From Heterocephalus glaber (Eukaryota > Chordata > Mammalia > Rodentia > Bathyergidae): a DNA stretch of 64,000 nucleotides. Position 1 is the first letter of the stretch, and each line of letters begins with the position of its first letter. Of the stretch, positions 12,213 through 22,932 are shown one piece after another. The stretch is from positions 28,507,861-28,571,860 of the forward strand of contig NW_004624730.1 in assembly GCF_000247695.1 (NCBI RefSeq), read 5' to 3'. A program made the translations under genes and the position numbers. The notes below the pieces were generated by a model. The model worked only from the letters and a program-made list of their open reading frames with translations, was not told the DNA's origin and did not search any database.

Positions 12213-13000
12213 AATATTATATTTTTCTGAAAGATAATTTTAAATGGTTACAGCAAAGCTTCAATTATGTCAGTTAGGAATTGTGTGCTTATTATTAACA
12301 GAATTTGCCTAGCATAAATATATAATGGGGTTTTCTCATGTAATGAGGCATCTGGAAGGAAGAAGTTGTTGGCTTTTTTGTTTTGTTTTGTTTTTGTTTT
12401 TTGTTGAGTTGTTGGCTTTTTTACAGTGGTTCAGTGATGTCAGAATTGCAGTCATTACAGTTCTCCTGGCTTTTCTCTCATGTTCCCCATGGAGCTTGAG
12501 CCATGATATTAGCAATCAAGACATCTAGGTCCAGGCAGCAATCCAGGCATTTGGAAGTCCCACCCAAGGACTTCTGCTTTTATCTCACTGGGCCTCTCTT
12601 CTCAAAGGGAGGTGATGAAATGCAGTATGATCAACTAAGCACATTTCTGACCCCAATAATGTAGGGTCTTGTTGATAACAAAAAAAGAATAGAGATGAGT
12701 AACCAGGGGCCCCTGTCACACCATCATATGGATGTAATGTATTTAATTAATCAAACCCCTATAGAGGGTAGTTAAGTTTTTTTCTAATTTTCACTATTAC
12801 ACCAATTAACATGACAAGCATCTCTGCACACATATCTTTTGTCTCTTATTATTTCCTTATGATATATTCCCAGATGGAATTAATAAATCAACTCATAGAA
12901 TGCAAAATTGCTTTCCAGAAAGTTCAAACAATTTATACTCTCACTAGAAAAATATAAAACTGTTGGGGAGTCTTTCTGAAAGTCATTCATTAAATCATTG

Positions 13001-13665
13001 CTTTCTGTCCAACTCCAAGTGGTCCCTTGAGATTTTTTTGAATATTAATATCACTCACAAATATTAGAAAATCTAATCAATTCTTAAATAGAATTTGTAA
13101 AAAATGGCAATTGCTGAGCACTATGCCTTTTATTTAATTCAATATCTACTGAAGAAAAAATATCCTTAGAGAATGAACCTGCAAGGTGACAGAGGCATTT
13201 TAAACTTCTATGCTTTTTTATTCTCATATTTGAAGTCTGTGAGATGGTGTTGACACACCGCACTGGATTCCTCCACAATCCTAAGCAACAGTTAAAACTT
13301 AGACATTTCAAAGTATATTCACTTAATATGTTCTCAAAAATTTATACTTCAAATAAATTTCTGGGAAATTGAAATTGAAATTGCAAATGCATTGGGAAAT
13401 TCAAATGAAAATAACTAATTATAGCCCCCTATTCAGTTAAAGGAGTAGCCTTCAAAACTGCTTGCCAGAAATTCTTTAGTAAGGAAGACTACTTTTTAAG
13501 TCAGAAAATTAATAATTCATGTTTTGTGGGTCTGGTTTTAAACAACAGGCTTCTTTAAAGCAAGGCAAAGCTTTAAGTTCTGTCAAGTTCCAATGGGCTT
13601 TAGCCTTTCTTACCTAAGAAATGATGAAAGCTATTGGAAAAAATTATGATTATATGTATGCTTTT
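13001..13665. other. Gene-free AT-rich DNA
   Basis: No gene or confident repeat is visible. Short open frames have no recognisable motif. Confidence 0.4.
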
Positions 13666-13682
13666 AGAATATACAGTCTGTG

Positions 13683-13830
13683 GCCAGGGGTGGGGCTGTG
13701 GTGGCACATGCTTGTAATCCCAGCACTTAGGAGGCTCAGGTAGGAGGATTGCCACAAGTTCGAGGCCAGCCTGGACTACATAGTGAGTTCAAGGCCAGCC
13801 TGAGCTACATAGCAAGACCCTGTCTCAAAA
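13683..13830 (+). repeat. B1-type SINE
   Basis: ggtggcacatgcttgtaatc, aggaggattgccacaagttc and cctgtctcaaaa give the 7SL-derived B1 order, with a duplicated inner segment (aaggccagcctg repeated). Flanking direct repeats at 13666-13682 and 13831-13847 match at 15 of 17 bases. Confidence 0.85.
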
Positions 13831-14059
13831 AGAATATATAGCCTGTGCTTTACATAATGCCATACACAGTCAATTAGATCCCAAGGTTACCACATATGGC
13901 TATTTCATATGTAATATAGTTCAACACTCTAGAGTTGATTTTGTAGACCAAGTCTGGAGCCCAGAAAGCAGGCACTACTGTCCACCAAGGAGAGAAAAAA
14001 TTAACAACATGGAGTTGCTTCCCATCTCCCTGGGGGACAAGTAGTTCCAATGCTGAAAA

Positions 14060-14110
14060 TTAGATCTTCACATAGTAGGAGGTCAATAAATACTTGTTGG
14101 CAATACAATG
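14060..14110 (+). repeat. L2 3' end relic
   Basis: The string catagtaggaggtcaataaa, followed by tacttgttgg, is the L2 3' terminus pattern. Confidence 0.5.
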
Positions 14111-14230
14111 AAAATGCAGTTTGTAGGATTACATGTGACTTTTGTTCTCTTGTGCTTTTTTTGAATTTTATGAATTTCTCTCATGGTATATCTGAAACAT
14201 TTTTAGTAAGGTAAAATAAATGTGATTTCT

Positions 14231-14319
14231 TTTTTTTTTTTTTTTGGTACCAGGGATCCAACTCGGGTCCTTGCACTTGTGCAGCAGGTGGCAAAACCAC
14301 TGAGCTAAATCCCTAGCCC
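14231..14319 (-). mobile_element. Young ID-like SINE, antisense
   Basis: It runs T-tail, ggtaccagggatccaactcg, gcagcaggtggcaaaaccac, tgagctaaatccctagccc. A perfect 17-bp target duplication (aataaatgtgatttctt) lies at 14215-14231 and 14320-14336. Perfect flanks and an intact promoter-box region show a recent L1-mediated insertion. Confidence 0.92.
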
Positions 14320-14398
14320 AATAAATGTGATTTCTTGAGGTTGCAAACAAGCAACATGTTTGAAACTCTCCAGATCTTTGTTCCTAGGATATTTTTTG

Positions 14399-14500
14399 TT
14401 TTTATTTTTTACTTATTTATTTTTTTGGTACTGGGGATCAAACTCGGGACCTTGCGTTTTCAAGGCAGGTGGTGGAACCACTGAGCTAAATCCCCGGCCC
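14399..14500 (-). mobile_element. Young ID-like SINE, antisense
   Basis: Body ggtactggggatcaaactcg to aaatccccggcccc, with a T-rich tail containing tttatttatt. A perfect 16-bp target duplication (cctaggatattttttg) is at 14383-14398 and 14501-14516. It lies only 63 bp from the end of the preceding SINE's duplication. The variable region reads ggtggtggaaccactg, a different subtype from the copy at 14231. Confidence 0.92.
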
Positions 14501-15097
14501 CCTAGGATATTTTTTGCTGACTTCTTTGAAGTAGAGAATGGTACTTACATTGTATCATAGTATATTGAGTATTTTTATTAAACATATTTAAATTTTTAAT
14601 ATTTTGTATTAGAGGTGTGATCTTTGAATTCAACTGTGGTTTCTAAGAATATATTAAGTGATGAGCAGAGATTGAGAAAATTAGTTCTTTAAATCCATCA
14701 ATGGATGACAATAATGTGTAAATTCTACAGTCATATTTTTTCACTAGTACCTTACTTATATAAGTAACAATTCAAAATATCAGTTTGGTGATTTCTATAT
14801 TTGTGATTTTTCTATTTACGTAAGCATTTACCTTTATTTCACCAACAGTAAATAAAATCATATGAAAATGTTATAGATTCATTAATCTAAAAACACTGTA
14901 TGTGGTTTAAATATTTTTGATGACTCAGTCATAATAGACCTACATTCAATTAAAATATGAGCACATGTATCACCAGAGTATTCTGTAAGTTCCTCTATCA
15001 TTTTGTCACTGCTCATTATCACTTTTACTTTTATTAGCTACTACCATTTATTGTATGTTTACTATGTACCAAGCAGTATGCCGTTGTTTTCTTTCTT

Positions 15098-15202
15098 TCT
15101 TTCTTTCTTTCTTTCTTTTTTTTTTTTTGGTACTCGGGATCGAACTGGGGTCCTTGCGCTTGAGCAGCAGGCGGCAAAGCCACTGAGCTAAATCCCACCC
15201 CA
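15098..15202 (-). mobile_element. Young ID-like SINE, antisense, (CTTT)n tail
   Basis: The tail has become a (CTTT)n run followed by pure T. The body is ggtactcgggatcgaactgg, gagcagcaggcggcaaagcc, actgagctaaatccc. A direct repeat, gttgttttctttctt, flanks it at 15083-15097 and 15203-15217. Confidence 0.9.
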
Positions 15203-15217
15203 GTTGTTTTCTTTCTT

Positions 15218-15282
15218 ACAGTGCTAATAACATAACCCAGGGCTTTACATATGCTAGACAACTGAGCCACATCCCCAGCCTT
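15218..15282 (-). repeat. Older ID-like SINE, antisense
   Basis: Reduced body: acccagggctttacatatgc, then actgagccacatccccagcc. It is the more general rodent ID pattern and more decayed than its neighbour. Confidence 0.65.
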
Positions 15283-15294
15283 GTAGGTATTTTT

Positions 15295-15600
15295 ATATAA
15301 CATCTCGTTTAATTCTTACAATAACTGGGAGTTGTGTATTATTAACTCCTCTCAAGAAGCTGAGACACAAACATAGGAAAACTTCATTTTAGACTGCACA
15401 GCTAAGTTTTGAAATGGCAATATTTGAAACCTACCCCACATATTTCCTAATTCATATTTTAATCACCATCTCTATTGTGATTTTATATTTATATTTTTCC
15501 ACTAAGATATAAGCTCCTTAATGGCAAAGACCAGGTCTTCTCGCTCTGTAGCTTCTCTGGCTGGCCCACCCGAAGACTCAATAAATATTGGGAAAAAAAA
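15295..15600. repeat. MIR (antisense) then L2 3' end relics
   Basis: 15295-15440 has the antisense MIR order (cgtttaattcttacaataac, agaagctgagacacaaa, gactgcacagctaag). 15505-15590 has the L2 3' end order (ctccttaatggcaaagacca ... gactcaataaatattgg). Confidence 0.5.
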
Positions 15601-16070
15601 ATTAAACTTAGATTTGAACTTTGGTCTCTAGGAGAGAACAACAGAAAAATCCTACAAGACCATTTCTTCGCAAGTCATTTGCAGTTATAGATAGGTTGAT
15701 TGCTTTCCTGCTCTAAGCTAAGAACTTTGTAACCCCATAGAAAAATAGACAAAAGATACAAAATTACACCCCAAAAACCTCTAAGCATATGAAAAGACAT
15801 TGGGCTTCATTAATATTAAAAGACAAAACCTACGATGATATAAGACTTCACAATTAACATATAGGTAAAAAGTAAGAAGTTTGAGAATACAACGCAGATG
15901 AATTTGTAACCTAACCCAAGATTCTATCATATGTTCCCAGTGAGAATGCAAAATATACCTTAAGGAAATAAATTCATTTCACTATAGCAAAATATTTATT
16001 TATTGTTAGGTTCCAAATCCATCTTTCGTGAATTTACCCTAGGACCTCTCAGCTTCAAATCTACCCCTCA
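15601..16070. other. AT-rich gene-free DNA
   Basis: No recognisable gene or repeat is visible before the GC-rich island that begins near 16070. Confidence 0.4.
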
Positions 16071-16590
16071 GTATCTGCGCTGTGGTAAAGGACTGGATTC
16101 TAAATTGTTAACAGAGAGCGCGATGTAAACCTTTGTCGGTAGAGGGCGCTGGAGAAATATTGCAGGAGGGAAAGGGCAACTTCTGGTTCTGGGGCGCTGT
16201 ATTTTGCTTTTACTTTGTTATAGAGTGTGAGCCTTTTGCAGTGGCGTAGGTGGAGGCGGGTGAAGAGCTTGGTAGAGTTAGGTAGTTCAAAAGTGACTGG
16301 TCCCGCAGCAACCTTCCATTCCCAGACTAGGCTAGGTAACCAGCTAACTCTCTGTGAACATCCTGTGGGTCTCCAAATGCTCCTGGACCAGCTGTGACTA
16401 CTTCTGCGTGCCTGTGTGTCAGAGGGGTGTTTCCTGCTTGCCTTGCGTCTGTGGAACACTCTTGTCCGGGACCAGCGAACACTCAGCCATCCTGCAGGCG
16501 GCAACGGCATCTTCTCCATCTAGGTTTCAGGCTCTCCCTGTCCAGTTTCGTGCTGCCTTCGTCAGTCCCTCTACCCTAGGGCATTCTTCA
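16070..16590. promoter_or_regulatory. Local GC/CpG-rich island with CTCF-like core
   Basis: This stretch has visibly more G, C and CpG than the AT-rich DNA around it. It contains tcggtagagggcgctgg; its core tagagggcgct at 16140-16150 fits the known CTCF consensus (YAGRKGGCGCT). A second, weaker ggggcgctg occurs near 16190. Open frames on both strands (up to 139 codons, minus strand) have no recognisable domain and probably reflect the base composition. A distal insulator or enhancer is the inferred role. Confidence 0.45.
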
Positions 16591-16596
16591 GAGCAG

Positions 16597-16791
16597 GGGT
16601 AGGTAAATTATGGTCAGCTGGCTACACCCAGCTCACCACCTGTTTTGTGAATAAAATCGTTTTGGAGCACAGCCAGGCCCACTTGTTTATGTATTGTCTA
16701 TATAGCATTTCATGGTTGTGACAGATTCAGTGCGGCCAAAATATTTACTGTCTCATTATAGAAAAAGTTTGCCAACTTTAGAGTTCTTTAT
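16597..16791. mobile_element. hAT (Charlie-type) non-autonomous relic
   Basis: It begins caggggtaggtaaattatgg and ends aaaaagtttgccaactttag, the two imperfect inverted ends of the well-known hAT element whose body contains 'ggagcacagccaggcccac' and 'aaaatatttact'. No transposase is present. Confidence 0.7.
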
Positions 16792-17144
16792 ACTGTTATG
16801 TTATTCTCCTCTCAAAACTTAATTTTAATATTTTAATTACCATGTGGTTTTTGTCCACATTCTGATTTCACCCTTAACATACAATAATACCCATGCCCAT
16901 GATTATTTACTACAGCATTACTTGTAGTTGCAAAAAATGTATAAAGAGCCTAAATCTCTTAGTGTGGAAATTGGTTAGTAATCTATGATATCCACACAAT
17001 CCAGCTAGGAAACGAATTAAGAGATCTCTATGAACTGATATCCATATGACTTTCAGGGTATGTAATTAAGTAAAAAGATAAAACAAAACAAAAACCTACA
17101 AAATGCCACAGGAACAAGAAAACTTATTTATTTAGAAAGAAATA

Positions 17145-17340
17145 GGGCTGTTGCAGTGGTGCATGCCTATAATCCCAACTATCAGGAGGCTGAAGCATGA
17201 TCACAAGTTTCAAGTTGGCTTGGGCAACTTAAGAAGACCCTGACTCAAAATTTAAAATTTTTGAAAAGGGCTGAGGATATGGCTCAGTGGTAGAGAGCCC
17301 CTGGGTTCAATCTCAAGCACCAGAAAAAAAAAATTAAAAG
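17145..17340 (+). repeat. B4-type SINE
   Basis: A B1-like half (gcagtggtgcatgcctataa, aagaccctgactcaaa) is joined to an ID-like half (gggctgaggatatggctcag ... gggttcaatctcaagcacc) with an A-rich tail. Confidence 0.8.
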
Positions 17341-17553
17341 AGAAAAAAAAGAAACAGGAAATTAAAATGGTTACCTACAGATGGTGGATAGGAATAGAAT
17401 GGAAGAAATAGGAGGGGACCAGACACTTCTGTGAAGATGCCTTTTAGCATAGTTTTATTGTTCACACATTCAGAACTGAAATTAAATCAAGTATAAAAAA
17501 ATGAAAACTGAATGCAAATAGAAACGAATTAACTGTATTTCAAATTAATAGTA

Positions 17554-17632
17554 TGGTGGTTCCAGCACCTGCCTCGCCAGTACAAGGTCCCAAGTTTGAT
17601 CCCGGGTACCAAAAAAAAAAAAAAAAGAAACT
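17554..17632 (+). mobile_element. 5'-truncated ID-like SINE
   Basis: ggtggttccagcacctgcct, gccagtacaaggtccca and gatcccgggtacc are followed by a run of 16 A. The flanking repeats (caaattaatagtatg and caaattgatagtatg) differ by one base. The 5' third including box A is missing. Confidence 0.82.
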
Positions 17633-18149
17633 ACAAATTGATAGTATGATGACACGGAAGAAAAAAGGACTAATTAGAATTAATCTAATTGAACATGATA
17701 TTTTGACTAAATAGCCTTGACTAAAACAGGAAAGATTTCTAAAAAATCTTAAATTCTATTAGGTTTGTTTTGGGTAGACCACATTTATAGCAATTTTGAA
17801 ACTATTTTATATATTGTAGGATTAAGCTAATAAGTAAATATATGAAGTGTTGTAGGCCAGAGTTCTCATTGTGGGTGGGAAAAGATAAGTACAAACATGA
17901 AGTGATAGAAGACAAAAAGAATCCTGAAGGACTGGAGATGACATTACCTAGAATTTGTGGGACCTACGTTTCATCTCTAGCATGACAAGGGGAAAAAAAG
18001 AATACTGAAATATTTATTTCACTGGAATTAGAATAATCTAGATAATATACAGATAGAACTATTTCCTAAGTCTCTCTACTGCAAGAATCTTGCAGCAGTA
18101 ATGCCACAACAGAAATGAGCAACCTAGTACTAAAATCTGGCTTTTAAAT

Positions 18150-18774
18150 ATCACACTAAAAAAAAAAGAAAAGATGGGCTGGGGTGTAGCTCAGCAGTAC
18201 AATACCTGCCTACTATGTGTAAGGCCCTGGGTCCAGTTCCCAGTGTTATCAGATGGGGAGGGACCAGCAGTTTTCCAGGTTCTTATTTGTCCCAATCAAT
18301 TGATTGGTCAGGACAACCGAGAGATGCGAAAGATCACCATTTATTTTAGGGCAGAAATAAGAAAAAGGAGCATGAAAGAAGTACTCAAGGAGAAAAGGGT
18401 GCTTTGAAAAAAAGGCAGAAGATAACATCCTGCAAGCAGAAGGGACCACTGCAAGAATGAGAAGGCAATGGTGGCAAAGTCGATTGCCTCCATCATTTTA
18501 TGTCTTCTTTGATAGTTGACCCAGGCAGTCCCACTTGATCTTGTGCTAGAAGAGTGATACCAGGTGCCAAGTTTGGTATTTTCTTTCATCAGAAGTTTGG
18601 TACCAAGTGCGGAGCTTGTCTCGATCCCATGGCAGGCTTGGGTGCTGCTGTTATTAACTAGTGGTTAATAAGTCTTCTCAATTGGTAGGTTGTGCCCAAC
18701 TGTTCCAGCCACACTGCCATACCCTAACCTCGCACTAGGCCAGCACAGTAAATAAATAAATAATCACACTAAAA
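18150..18774. mobile_element. Composite: ID-like SINE with an LTR inside, one flanking duplication
   Basis: A direct repeat (atcacactaaaa) stands at 18150-18161 and 18763-18774. Between the copies lie a SINE body (18176-18243, ggctggggtgtagctcagca to ttcccag), an LTR-like block (18244-18747) and a taaataaataaa tail (18749-18761) of SINE type. The simplest reading is a SINE insertion that later received an LTR at its 3' end. An exact LTR target duplication is not visible, so retroposition of a chimeric RNA remains possible. Confidence 0.6.
18244..18747 (-). mobile_element. Solo LTR (rodent ERV type), antisense
   Basis: The block starts TGTTATCAG and ends CAGCACA, so it has TG...CA borders. 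Read on the minus strand it has an AATAAA signal near 18341-18346. It contains a perfect 16-bp palindrome, CCAATCAATTGATTGG, at 18292-18307. No viral gene is present. The ERV class is not certain; the name LTR rests on borders, length and signal. Confidence 0.5.
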
Positions 18775-18779
18775 GGAGT

Positions 18780-20360
18780 GAGAACTCTTTGGAAGAAATA
18801 GTTAATTTCAGTACTGGAGCAGTTTAAGTACAAGATGAGCCTACAATATGTACTTGTGCCAGAAAATAAGGGAGCACTTAACAAGTAAGGAGCTGCCTTG
18901 GAAGGGCTTCTAGTGGTCATAGTGGGACAATATACACATCAAATGAACGGTGATGTCAATAGATTATTGCTCATTGAGTAAGTAAATTATCCACTTACAG
19001 ACTTGAAAATAAGCACTAAAACTATATAAAACTTCTAAAAGAAAATGGAAGAAAATCTTTGTGATCGTGGAATAGAGAAAAATGTCTCATATAGGACCCT
19101 CCTAAAAATGACAATTGCATATGGTCTTGGACTGGAAAAGAATGCAATAGAAGACATTATTGGGACAATTGGAAAATTTGAATGTAAACTTGTGAACTAC
19201 AGATCACTGTTAGATTTCCTGAACTTGATCATTTTGCTGTGGGTATGTATATAAAAGAATGTCTTTGCCAGTATGACACACATGCGAATATATTTAAGGA
19301 GCAAAAACCATGATGGCTAGAACTTTCTCTCAAATGTTTCTACTAAAACTACTACAGTAACTGCCGCCACCACCACCACTAATTACAACAAGAAATGTGC
19401 AAGTTTGGCAAAATACTAATTGATCCATCTAGGTGAAGAAATGTCTGTGGTCCCTGTCATTGGCTGCTTATGACTGCTGAGTCACATTAATTTGCAGGGG
19501 CTCTTTTGTTAAGTCTACACCCTTTGCTGTGCATTAGTTATGGATTTATGGATTCCTCTAGCTCCATTTTCTCTGGTGCTGGGCCAATCGCCAACCAGAT
19601 GCTACCTTTGTAAACATCACAAAACTCCTGTGAAGTAGACACTATTTCCTCCATCTATTCAGATGAGACGACTGAATTCAACGTCAGTAAATAATAAAGC
19701 AGTAATACAAATTCAGGACTCCAGGTCCAATGTTCATTTCACATGGGTTCTGGCTCCAAGGGGTCAGCATTGTGACCATCAGCAGATGCTGCAGAATTTG
19801 AAAGAAAACAGCTGTGGCTCTGAAAGATTAAAAGAGAGAGCCTTAGAACATAGACCGTGGGAACTCAGTAATTAGAAAGTATAACTTTTAAGGCAAGAAC
19901 AATGAATATCTAAAGATTTAGCATTCATATTATTACTTTCCTAAATAATCAGCAATTTTGTATTGTTTTTTGTTCATCAGACTATTGGTTACCCTCACAT
20001 AAACACCATTATTATTTTCTGAAATACACAAATATTTTAAAATATTAATATATATTGCTTTCGTGTGTTTATATGTTCTTAAACTTCCTACCACACTACA
20101 TAGAAGCATAAAATAACATAAAAAAGAAATATAGGCATATGATTAAAATATCCAAAATGTTAAGTTGATTTTATTTCTTCCATTAACAAATGTATTCCTA
20201 GAATAAAGAAAGTACAGTATCACAATACTTTTTTTTGCCATCTGTAAGGAAGTCCATAGTAAGGGTATGGTATGGGTGCACATGTGAATGTTTGCAAGCT
20301 TGCATGTATAAATGCATGTATCAGTTTGTATATGTATGCATAGATTTATATGTGTTTATG
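18780..20360. other. Gene-free AT-rich DNA
   Basis: Only a weak antisense MIR-type piece (19620-19720) is suspected. Short ORFs, such as one at 19045-19254, have no domain I recognise. Confidence 0.4.
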
Positions 20361-20367
20361 TTTGTAT

Positions 20368-20767
20368 GTAGATGCTCCTCAACTTAAGATGGGGTCATAT
20401 CCCAGTAAACCCATCATAAGCTGAAAATATTGTAAGTAAAACATGTATTGAACACATTTAACTTACCAAATATCATAGTTTACCTTAGCCTACCCTGAGA
20501 CATGCTCAAAATACTTCCATTCGCCTACAGTTGGGCAAAATCATTGCACAGGGTTTATGTTAAAATAAAGTATTGAATAACTCATATGGCCAACTGGGAG
20601 CATGGCTCGCTGGTGCTGCCCATTGTCATGTCAGTGTCATACCATATACTGCTAGCTCAGAAAAAGATAAAAATTCACAGTATGGTTTTTATTATATTGG
20701 TATCACTTTCATACCACTGTAAAGTTGAAAAATCTATAGCTGAACCATTGTAAGTCAGGGTCTGTCT
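20368..20767. mobile_element. Tigger-type (pogo) DNA element, about 400 bp
   Basis: The left end (gatgctcctcaacttaagat, ggggtcatatcccagtaaac) and the right end (gctgaaccattgtaagtcag) are diverged inverted repeats. The internal text taaaataaagtattgaataa and tacagttgggcaaaatcatt is that of a familiar MER8-like Tigger derivative. It encodes no transposase. Confidence 0.7.
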
Positions 20768-20918
20768 CCCCATCCCCCATCTCCCTCTTTCTCTTTCTCT
20801 GTTTCTTTCTCTCTCCCTCTCTTTCTTTCTCTCCCTCCCTCACTCTCTCTCTCACTCACTCTGTCTCTCTCTCTTTCTGTACGTGTGGGGTGTGTGTGTG
20901 TGTGTGTGTGTGTGTGTT
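20762..20918. repeat. Pyrimidine tract followed by (GT)n
   Basis: About 120 bases that are almost pure C/T (ctctttctttctctcc type) end at acgtgtgggg. A perfect (TG)n run follows at 20890-20917. The tract adjoins the right end of the Tigger-type element. Confidence 0.9.
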
Positions 20919-21055
20919 GATCCCTACAACTACTGTCTCCTACTGTGACTGTGTTTGTCTCTTTCTGGAACTTTTAGGCTCTTGGAAGCTATCTGATTGA
21001 CTTTCATTTCTCAGCATCTGAGCATCTGAGGCTAGAACCATGTGTTGTGTTTGCT

Positions 21056-21176
21056 TGTTACTTTTTGAGACAAGGTCTTGCTGTATAGTCCAGGCTGGCC
21101 TCAAACTCACAATCCTCTTGACTCAGCCTCTCCAAAGCTAAAATTACAGGCATACATCCCCATGACTGGCTTAGAA
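21056..21176 (-). repeat. B1-type SINE, antisense
   Basis: tttttgagacaaggtcttgc, gtccaggctggcctcaaact and aaaattacaggcatacatcc are the reversed B1 order. Confidence 0.85.
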
Positions 21177-21254
21177 CTGATGTTTTCTGACATAACTTTT
21201 ATTGGTGAATAAGTTCTTTGTGAACTTAAATAACTCTGCTTATTTAATATAAAT

Positions 21255-21390
21255 AGCAGTGGTAAATGCATGGGCTCAGACTACCTGAGTTCAAATCCAG
21301 CTTACTGTGAGGTCTGGAAAGGCTCCTGGGAAAGTTCTTTAGCCTCCCTTCCCTGTTTCCTCATTGAAAATAGAGATGTTGAGAGCACAT
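21255..21390 (+). repeat. MIR relic
   Basis: gggctcagactacctgagtt, caaatccagc and tttcctcattgaaaatagag follow the MIR order from the tRNA-related core to the gtaaaat(g/a) end. Confidence 0.6.
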
Positions 21391-21610
21391 CTCTGGTCAG
21401 GTTCTCATGATCAGAGAACATGAGAAAAGGGCTTGGGGGACATGTGATTTATTCAGAAGTATCTCAGGAGGAAGATAGGAGTGGATAGGGCCTGGTGAAG
21501 AGAGAAGTAAGGTTGTACTGTCAGCCAGGGGCCAGCTTTAGTCAAATCCACAAGGAGTTACTGAACTGGACCACAAGGCAGTTCTACCTTGCAACAGGAG
21601 CCAACTTTTT

Positions 21611-21694
21611 TTTTTTTTTGGTACCGGAAATCGAACTCGGGACCTTGCGCTTTTGAGGCAGGCATCGGAACCACTGAGCTAAATCCCTGGCCCT
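21611..21694 (-). mobile_element. Young ID-like SINE, antisense
   Basis: The body is ggtaccggaaatcgaactcg, gggaccttgcgcttttgagg, ccactgagctaaatccctgg. A perfect 15-bp duplication, aggagccaacttttt, flanks it at 21596-21610 and 21695-21709. Confidence 0.92.
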
Positions 21695-21719
21695 AGGAGC
21701 CAACTTTTTAATGCCCCTG

Positions 21720-22480
21720 AGCCCCTTAGTCCTTGGCTCCTGACTGTGCCCCAAGGCTATTGTGGAAGGCAATCTCCCCAGGGGGTTCCTGTTGGATTGA
21801 AGGCAAGTCTCTGGAGAAAGAGGAGCTGTAAACTCTTAGCAAGCAACATGTATGGCAATTGGGAGACAGTGCACCTGCCTGGTAGCAGGGGAGGAGAGGG
21901 CTCAGCAGCAGCATCTTCAATTACTACTTCACAAGGCCTTGTGAGGGTTCAGCTTCAACAGAATGCTACATATAAAACACTTAGAATAACATCAAGAAAC
22001 CTTTTTTGGATACTTAAGCCAAACATTTTTCCTAAGCTCTTTTCCCTTAGAAGGCTGCCTAATATAAAATAATCTCTCAAATATCAGTTTATTTTATTTA
22101 ATAGCAGACCCCTTAACACCTATTAGTTGTTTAATATATGAGAGTCAAATCACATGTGCAGGGAAAATATCTCCTCGTCTCTTTGTTGGCTTTTATGTTC
22201 CTTGCTGTCCTGGTTGCCTTAAATGCTAATATGGTGTTTTGGACTTTGTTTATCCTGTAGGTAATGAGAAATTTCAGCCATTTTAAAGACTTCACAATTT
22301 CTATTTTTATTGATGCCCTGGGGTACCTAAATAAATTTAGATGAGGTCATGGTGAGCAGGCCCAGGAGTGCCTGACCCTCCTTAATTAATTATTCCCATC
22401 CCTGTCCTGTGATTCCTTTCGAAGCTGGGCAAACAATGAAAATGGGAGGAAAAAAAAAATCAAGGATCCCCTTTGGTAAT
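21720..22480. other. Gene-free DNA, unassigned
   Basis: A 108-codon open frame (21746-22072, + strand) has no recognisable motif and begins in the SINE flank. I do not call it a gene. Confidence 0.4.
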
Positions 22481-22485
22481 ATCAG

Positions 22486-22925
22486 TCAGGCTTCAGTCAG
22501 GGAAGCACAAGCATGAAGAGAAATGCACAGTGTGGTTTACTGTAGGGATTTGACCTGACACAATTGCAAGAGCTGCACAGCCATCCATGTGTGGCTGCTG
22601 GCCCCTGACATCACAGGGCCAGCCATCAGCAAGGGAAGCTGAGTGTGAAGCAAGGGAAGCAAGAATGGGCTGGAAACCATGGGAGGAGCTGAAACCCAGG
22701 TGGTCTTTCAGTGCTCCCAAATCTCCAGCTTGATGACAGGGAGTACTGCCGGGGAAGCTCTCTCAGAGCTAAACAAATATCTGACTTCAGATACAGAGAG
22801 GCAGAAGGAAGCCCAGGTAGGAGATGGAGGGGCTGGGGTCCTGGTGGCAATATCAAAGCAATGACAAGACGAGCTAGCCAACTATGACAGTGTGAGTTGC
22901 AACAGGGCCTGGTGCCCCTGTAACT
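22486..22925. repeat. Possible old LTR-like repeat, family unknown
   Basis: tcagtcaggcttcagtcagg and the following text resemble a common interspersed repeat, but I cannot name it or define its ends. It holds the SINE at 22933. Confidence 0.3.
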
Positions 22926-22932
22926 ACCTTTT

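Larger units (their letters stand above)
11460..13000 (-). mobile_element. Decayed L1-type element, antisense, with insertions
   Basis: Segments at 11470-11600 (cattataaataatattact, aaacattgttatacataat), 12000-12130 and 12740-12960 (tgctttccagaaagttcaaa, atttatactctcactag) follow the antisense order of an old L1 ORF2/3' region. The element is split by a B4 SINE with a (GT)n tail and by a young ID-like SINE. It has no intact frame. Confidence 0.45.

Noticed and set aside
16100..16519. 139-codon minus-strand open frame
   Set aside because: It lies in a GC-richer block, overlaps plus-strand frames of similar length and shows no domain or splice pattern.
18341..18589. 82-codon minus-strand frame with hydrophobic C terminus
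   Set aside because: Entirely within the LTR-like block; LTRs rarely code, and there is no known domain.
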